Part shown: positions 29,281-33,050 of the stretch, in pieces
How positions within the stretch are numbered: the first letter of the stretch is position 1
Layout of the letters: every line of letters starts with the position of its first letter
Source of the DNA: a virus
Strand: one strand, 5' to 3'
Length of the DNA: 33,050 nucleotides
IMG/VR virus record: IMGVR_UViG_3300031566_000220
Coordinates: 1 to 33,050 of that record
Notes under the pieces: generated by a model
What the model was told of the DNA's origin: nothing
The model's input: the letters and a program-made list of their open reading frames with translations, nothing else
The model's database searches: none
Program-made: the position numbers and the translations under genes

Positions 29281-30633
29281 ATGCAACTGCGGCCCTATCA
29301 GGAGGCAGCCGTCGCTGACCTTCGCCGCGCCTACGCCGCCGGTCATCGCGCTCCACTCCTTGTCATGCCGACCGGTGCAGGCAAGACACAGGTTTTTACC
29401 TTCATCACCGCTGCCATGGCGCAGCGCAACCTGTCGGTCACCATCCTTGTTCACCGCCGTGAGCTGATCGCCCAGGCATCACGCAAGCTCACCCAAGCAG
29501 GCGTGGACCACGGCATCATTGCTGCTGGCACACCTGCGACATTTGCACCAATTCAGGTCGCATCGGTGCAAACGCTCATCCGTCGCCTCGAGGACACCCC
29601 AGCCCCAGATTTGCTAATCATCGATGAAGCGCACCACGCCGCCGCCGGCTCCTGGAACCGCATCCTCGAGCACTGGCCCGACGCCCTCCGTCTTGGTGTC
29701 ACCGCAACCCCAGCACGCCTTGATGGCCGTGGCCTGCGCGATAACTTCGACGGTATCGTCCATGGTCCAACCGTTGCTGATCTCACAGCAGCCGGTTACC
29801 TAGCCCCATTCAAGCTCTACGCGCCTCCGCAGGTGGCTGATCTATCCGACATCCCAACCCGCGCTGGTGATTTCGCCTCTGATGCCACCGCCGCAGCAAT
29901 GGACAAACCATCCATCACTGGTGATGCCATCGACCACTACCGCCGCATCTGCCATGGTGCGCCAGCTATTGCTTTTTGCTGCACCACCGCTCATGCCGAA
30001 AACGTCGCCGCACAATTCCGCACCGCTGGCTTCTCATCTCAAGCCATCCTTGGCACCACCCCTATCGCGCAGCGTGATCAGCAGCTCAAAGACCTTGCCT
30101 CCGGCGCCATCCAAGTGCTCACATCCGTGGACGTGATCTCCGAAGGCACTGACGTTCCAGCCGTCACAGCCGCCATCCTCTTGCGACCAACAGCCAGCCT
30201 TGGCCTCTACCTGCAGCAGATTGGTCGCATCCTTCGCCCTGCCCCGGACAAAGCCAACGCGATCGTCCTTGATCACGTCGGCAACGTCCACCGCCATGGT
30301 TGGCCGGACGATGTCCGTACATGGTCCCTCGACAGCAAACCCCGCCGTCAGCGCGACAATGCCCCCGCGCCAACAGTACGCACATGTCCCGTCTGCTTTG
30401 CTGCTTTCAAGCCCCAGCCAACCTGCCCATGCTGTGGTGCACCATCGGAACTCACCCAACGCGAAATCCAGCAACGAGACGGTGAACTCCAAGAACTCGA
30501 GCGCCGCACCCAACGTCGCCAGCAAGGCACAGCCCGTAGCCTGAAAGAATTGATACACATCGGTCAGCAACGTGGTATGCAAAATCCAATCGGCTGGGCG
30601 AAACACGTCTTCTACGCTCGCGGGTTGAAATAA
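29281..30633 (+). CDS. SF2 DEAH-box helicase with C-terminal zinc ribbon
   Basis: The ATG at 29281 (MQLRPYQEAAV) gives 450 residues; an open frame extends back to 29134 but runs across the opposite-strand gene. Motif Q-like RPYQ, Walker A MPTGAGKTQ (29-37), Walker B/DEAH IIDEAHHAA (113-121), TATPARLDG (motif III), and the second RecA-like domain ending QQIGRILRPA (motif VI) are all present. Near the C terminus CPVC and CPCC, nine residues apart, make a zinc ribbon (RTCPVCFAAFKPQPTCPCCG). It resembles phage and UvsW/RadD-type helicases that remodel forks or recombination intermediates. It is followed at once by a VRR-NUC gene. The start has no ribosome binding site. Confidence 0.92.
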   Translation: MQLRPYQEAAVADLRRAYAAGHRAPLLVMPTGAGKTQVFTFITAAMAQRNLSVTILVHRRELIAQASRKLTQAGVDHGIIAAGTPATFAPIQVASVQTLIRRLEDTPAPDLLIIDEAHHAAAGSWNRILEHWPDALRLGVTATPARLDGRGLRDNFDGIVHGPTVADLTAAGYLAPFKLYAPPQVADLSDIPTRAGDFASDATAAAMDKPSITGDAIDHYRRICHGAPAIAFCCTTAHAENVAAQFRTAGFSSQAILGTTPIAQRDQQLKDLASGAIQVLTSVDVISEGTDVPAVTAAILLRPTASLGLYLQQIGRILRPAPDKANAIVLDHVGNVHRHGWPDDVRTWSLDSKPRRQRDNAPAPTVRTCPVCFAAFKPQPTCPCCGAPSELTQREIQQRDGELQELERRTQRRQQGTARSLKELIHIGQQRGMQNPIGWAKHVFYARGLK

Positions 30634-30992
30634 TGGCCAACGCCGAGACCACCCTCCAACAAGAAATCCGCCTAGCACTCGGCACCATCCCTAGCGCCCG
30701 AATCTTCCGCAACCAGGTCGGCTCGCTCCCCGACCCCCGTACCGGCAGGCTGGTCACCTTCGGCCTTGCCAAGGGCTCCGCTGATCTCATCGGCTGGCGC
30801 ACCATCACGATCGGCCCGGAGCATGTCGGTCAGCGCCTAGCCGTCTTCACCAGCATCGAGGTCAAAACCCCCACCGGGCGCGTCACACCACAGCAGCGCA
30901 ACTGGCAAGCAGCCGTCCTCGCAGCAGGTGGCATCGCAGGCGTCGCACGCTCTGTCCCCGATGCGTTACGAATTGCAACAGACCCGATCTGA
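30633..30992 (+). CDS. VRR-NUC domain nuclease
   Basis: A 119-residue stand-alone VRR-NUC protein, one base overlap with the helicase stop. The PD-(D/E)XK site is visible as Glu11 (LQQEIRLAL), Asp51 (KGSADLIGW) and Glu76-x-Lys78 (FTSIEVKTPTGRVTPQQ), with Gln87 after it. VRR-NUC nucleases cut branched DNA such as Holliday junctions and flaps. Pairing with an SF2 helicase is common in phages and suggests a resolvase-helicase unit for replication or recombination. Confidence 0.9.
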   Translation: MANAETTLQQEIRLALGTIPSARIFRNQVGSLPDPRTGRLVTFGLAKGSADLIGWRTITIGPEHVGQRLAVFTSIEVKTPTGRVTPQQRNWQAAVLAAGGIAGVARSVPDALRIATDPI

Positions 30993-31038
30993 TCGCCCCC
31001 AAGCCCCGCCACCATTAACCTGCACAGCCAATCACGCC

Positions 31039-31242
31039 ATGACTTCCGACGAACAGCTCAAAGACTTCTACTGCCTTCACCTAGGCCACGCACAGCGTCC
31101 CAACATCGAGACAGCACGCCACTTCGCTGAATTTATCCACCTCTTCACCAACCACTGCATCCACTACCGCGCATGGACACGCGAACGCGCTGATGCCGTC
31201 ATCGCTGATGCTCGCGCCTTACTTCAACCATTGCAAAAATAA
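31039..31242 (+). CDS. Uncharacterised small protein (67 residues)
   Basis: From the ATG at 31039 the product is MTSDEQLKDFYCLHLGHAQR, then ETARHFAEFIHLFTNHCIHY and RADAVIADARALL. It is helical with many His residues but I recognise no family. Upstream in-frame ATGs (30961, 30928) exist but read through part of the nuclease gene. The end overlaps the convergent SF1 helicase by 19 bases. Confidence 0.5.
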   Translation: MTSDEQLKDFYCLHLGHAQRPNIETARHFAEFIHLFTNHCIHYRAWTRERADAVIADARALLQPLQK

Positions 31243-32651
31243 AGACCTTTTTTTGCCCGTGTAGTGGCAACGTATAGCAGGGCATTGCTGTAGTCAGCCC
31301 TGCATTCTTGCACATCTTTGTGAATAAAAACATAATCAAAAGTGCTGCCTTGTGATTTGTGCACAGTCATGACATTGGCGGAATAAATTACTGGAAAATA
31401 TGAATTGACTTGCATCATTGCGTGCCAAGCTTCGTGTGTTCCATTAATTATTCCGGCTTCTTGCATTTGATTAAGACGTTTTCTTAGCGCCATCCTATAA
31501 GCCTGTTGCTCGCTATCGTCAAGCAATGGGGCAAATACTGTAATTCTTGAACGCCAACGCTCAAGCTCAATTGTGATTTCTTGGAATTGCCCATCTATAC
31601 CTATGTCAATTGTTCTTTCAAGTTGCTTTGCTGGAGTTACATAGTCAAAGCTTAAAAAAGTTTTTTTAATGTCAATAATTTTTGACTCAATGACTGTAGC
31701 GTCTGAACAGGAATAGATTTTTTCATTGTTTGGCGCAACGGTGTATTTGGGAAATGTTATCTTTTCACCAGGCATCCAACCTTTGCGCGAATCCATGCCA
31801 TACAACGAAAACCTTAAAGCATCGGTCAAGGCTTTACAATTGTCATTTTTATGAGTCAATGCTCTGGCTTTCAAGCCATGTTGCTTGACGTGTTGAAAAA
31901 AGTTTTGCATCCATACGGCCTCCGAATCAATTACTTGAATAAAAGACTCGGAATCTCGTTGGGATGTTTTTGGAAAATAATGACGGTTGGTCCAGTTTGA
32001 TCGAATGAACGTAGCGTACTCAAGCACTGGACCGCCATGACGCAACACTTTTGTTAATTTACAACTCAAACCATCCGTCAATACAAACTGCTTGCACATG
32101 TTTTTAGAATAAACAACTTCTTCTGATTCATCAGACTGATCTTTGTTGTTCTCGATGGGAGGGAGCTGATATGGATCACCACTGAAAAAAAGCATTACAT
32201 TGTCGCACAGCGATACAATTTGTTGCATAATGTCAGCGTCTTCTTGAGAGACCATTGAAGACTCGTCTACAACCACAAGTCTTAACGGGCCATTGCGTTT
32301 TAATTCGTCAGCTTTTTTGTGCAGCACTTGAACAGAAGGTTTTTCAAACTCGACTTTATCTTTATTTTGTTTTGTGCTAACACCAATCATTTTTGCAATA
32401 GTAATAACCTTTACACCTTTTGGCATCTGCTCACGCAAAACACCAGCCGCTTTATGAGTTGGTGTCACAAAGATAACTGATTGACTACCAAGAAACCTTG
32501 CGGTTTCTTTCGCAAGATGCTGGAGTGTAGTTGTTTTTCCGCATCCAGCAGGGCCTAAAAGTGAGCCAATGGAATCTTCGCGTGTTTCAATGTTTGCAAG
32601 AATTTGATCGATGACAAGCTTTTGCTCTAAGGTGAGCGCAGTGGTCTTCAT
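31224..32651 (-). CDS. SF1 helicase of the Dda/RecD type
   Basis: A 475-residue protein with Walker A GPAGCGKTTT (33-42), motif Ia VTPTHKAAG, Walker B LVVVDESSMVS (Asp129, Glu130), GDPYQLPPI (motif III), and at the C-terminal end VMTVHKSQGSTFDYVF and YVATTRAKKGLY (motifs V-VI). This is the Dda/RecD-like SF1B group that moves 5' to 3' and restarts replication or displaces proteins. Compared with T4 Dda (439 residues) it is slightly long. The gene is on the opposite strand to its neighbours and is very AT-rich: bases 31621-31680 have 16 G/C (27%), while 30721-30780 have 44 (73%). That supports recent transfer. A hairpin (32658-32674) sits just upstream of its ATG. Confidence 0.9.
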   Translation of the reverse strand: MKTTALTLEQKLVIDQILANIETREDSIGSLLGPAGCGKTTTLQHLAKETARFLGSQSVIFVTPTHKAAGVLREQMPKGVKVITIAKMIGVSTKQNKDKVEFEKPSVQVLHKKADELKRNGPLRLVVVDESSMVSQEDADIMQQIVSLCDNVMLFFSGDPYQLPPIENNKDQSDESEEVVYSKNMCKQFVLTDGLSCKLTKVLRHGGPVLEYATFIRSNWTNRHYFPKTSQRDSESFIQVIDSEAVWMQNFFQHVKQHGLKARALTHKNDNCKALTDALRFSLYGMDSRKGWMPGEKITFPKYTVAPNNEKIYSCSDATVIESKIIDIKKTFLSFDYVTPAKQLERTIDIGIDGQFQEITIELERWRSRITVFAPLLDDSEQQAYRMALRKRLNQMQEAGIINGTHEAWHAMMQVNSYFPVIYSANVMTVHKSQGSTFDYVFIHKDVQECRADYSNALLYVATTRAKKGLYFCNG

Positions 32652-32657
32652 GGAAAT

Positions 32658-32674
32658 GCTGCCGATGGGGCAGC
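32658..32674 (-). promoter_or_regulatory. Hairpin in the leader of the SF1 helicase
   Basis: GCTGCC (32658-32663) and GGCAGC (32669-32674) are perfect complements around GATGG. On the - strand it ends six bases before the helicase ATG, where it could sequester the initiation region. It could instead be a second protein-binding site. Confidence 0.45.
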
Positions 32675-32688
32675 GGTCGGTTCAAAGC

Positions 32689-32718
32689 CATGCTAGCATG
32701 CCAAGCGCACCCCAAGCG
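32689..32718. promoter_or_regulatory. Operator-like palindrome and direct repeats
   Basis: CATGCTAGCATG (32689-32700) is a perfect 12-bp palindrome. Immediately after it, CCAAGCG occurs at 32701-32707 and again at 32712-32718, 11 bases apart (one helical turn). The site lies between the divergent SF1 helicase and the ribbon-helix-helix gene that starts at 32727. RHH proteins usually bind such paired sites near their own promoter. Direct observation of the DNA; binding is inferred. Confidence 0.6.
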
Positions 32719-32726
32719 AACGCCAA

Positions 32727-32894
32727 ATGACCGCACCCCGCAACAGGTCGTCGATCACCCTCGACATCCCGCCAGACCTCATCACCTTCTGTGATGAGCG
32801 TGCTCAGGCTCTTTGCCTCTCACGCTCTGCCTTCATTCGCTCACTACTCATCTGGCATCGCGAAGCCCTTGCCACTGCCGCAAAGGAGGATTGA
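32727..32894 (+). CDS. Ribbon-helix-helix (CopG/Arc-type) regulator, 55 residues
   Basis: A 55-residue product: MTAPRNRSSITLDIPPDLIT, then FCDERAQALCLSRSAFIRSL and LIWHREALA. The beta strand SSITLDI followed by two helices with SRSAFIRSLL is the canonical ribbon-helix-helix. Two such chains make the DNA-contacting ribbon. It sits next to an operator-like palindrome and directly before the primase, so it could autoregulate and control the replication genes on both strands. The stop TGA is in frame with the primase frame that follows, with only six bases to the primase TTG. Confidence 0.78.
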   Translation: MTAPRNRSSITLDIPPDLITFCDERAQALCLSRSAFIRSLLIWHREALATAAKED

Positions 32895-32900
32895 TCCTTG
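32883..32900 (+). promoter_or_regulatory. Strong ribosome binding site deciding a TTG start
   Basis: AAGGAGG at 32883-32889 is followed eight bases later by TTG (32898-32900). It is the best Shine-Dalgarno in the window. An in-frame TGA at 32892 excludes any earlier start for the primase frame. Confidence 0.8.
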
Positions 32901-33050
32901 GCAACACTCTCAGATCAAGCCCAAGGCCATTGGCCATCAATCCTTGGCGCCCTGGCAAACCTCACGCAAGAGCAACTCACTGACAAACATCAACCATGTC
33001 CCCTATGTGGTGGCAAGGATCGCTACCGCTTCGATGATCAAGATGATCGT
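32898..33050 (+). CDS. Phage primase, N-terminal zinc ribbon (partial)
   Basis: The first 51 codons of a gene cut by the window end. Starting at TTG, the product begins (M)ATLSDQAQGHWPSILGALAN, then has HQPCPLCGGKDRYRFDDQDD, the C-x2-C zinc ribbon and GGKDR-RF-D segment of T7 gp4/P4-type primases that read the template and start RNA primers. The second cysteine pair, TOPRIM domain and possible helicase domain must lie beyond 33050. It is preceded by and in frame with the RHH gene. Confidence 0.85.
   Translation, partial: MATLSDQAQGHWPSILGALANLTQEQLTDKHQPCPLCGGKDRYRFDDQDDR

Noticed and set aside
30034-30678. A 214-residue minus-strand frame opposite the helicase.
   Set aside because: It is a shadow of high-G/C coding sequence, with Gly/Trp/Cys-rich low-complexity translation and no family resemblance.
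1-33050. Search by eye for CRISPR arrays, insertion sequences, transposases, integrase or attachment sites.
   Set aside because: No direct-repeat/spacer array, transposase motif, tyrosine or serine recombinase, or long terminal repeat was found.

Overview
This window reads as one contiguous piece of a tailed double-stranded DNA phage or prophage with lambda-like, non-contractile (siphovirus) tail architecture. No cellular housekeeping gene, rRNA or convincing tRNA is visible. The host is inferred to be a cyanobacterium of the Synechococcus/Cyanobium type. The clues are a 45-residue basic peptide, a small tail-side protein and a C39-like cysteine peptidase that resemble cyanophage proteins as I remember them, plus two copies of the cyanobacterial HIP1 octamer GCGATCGC (13343 and 22494). 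This host call is inference. No integrase, lysogeny repressor or attachment site is present, so lifestyle is open; an excisionase-like HTH protein is the only hint of temperateness.

Layout. (1) 165-15406 on the + strand is a morphogenesis block in almost exact lambda order: terminase small and large subunits, a gpW-like joining protein carrying an extra N-terminal domain, portal, a fused prohead protease/major capsid protein, small head proteins, head-tail joining protein, tail terminator, tail tube, G/T tail chaperones with a programmed -1 frameshift site, tape measure, M, an inserted fibre-like gene, L (Fe-S cysteines), K (JAMM + NlpC/P60) and I. Most genes overlap by 1-8 bases. (2) 15403-22168 encodes the J-like tip protein, a glycine-rich fibre, a second fibre with a self-cleaving S74 chaperone, a small tail-side protein and the basic peptide. 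(3) 22199-23853 looks like a lysis cassette (membrane/coiled-coil protein, holin-like protein, C39-like peptidase) followed by a dCTP deaminase. (4) 23834-24534 is a switch zone with one small - strand gene, one small + strand gene and an HNH endonuclease.

(5) 24528-27049 on the - strand is a chain of ten small genes, each overlapping the next. It includes an RlpA-like secreted double-psi barrel protein, an NrdR-like zinc ribbon, a DUF3310 protein and a four-cysteine protein; the other six have no recognisable function. This is the least explained part of the window and the best candidate for an undescribed host-takeover or counter-defence module. (6) 29226-27182 on the - strand is a RecE-like nuclease/RecT-like annealase operon with an HTH gene and an SSB-like gene, ended by a clear Rho-independent terminator. 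(7) 29281-31242 on the + strand holds a DEAH-type SF2 helicase, a VRR-NUC nuclease and a small protein. (8) 31224-32651 on the - strand is a strikingly AT-rich Dda/RecD-like SF1 helicase. It faces, across a short intergenic region with a 12-bp palindrome, a ribbon-helix-helix regulator and the start of a zinc-ribbon primase cut by the window end.

The late block builds head, tail and lysis functions. The right side supplies recombination, replication and nucleotide metabolism, plus the uncharacterised accessory operon. The strongest direct observations are the complete frameshift signal at 9146-9184, the in-frame internal GTG start in the protease-capsid fusion, the operator-like palindrome beside the RHH gene, and several short genes (55, 58, 45 and 55 residues) that a length cut-off would miss.
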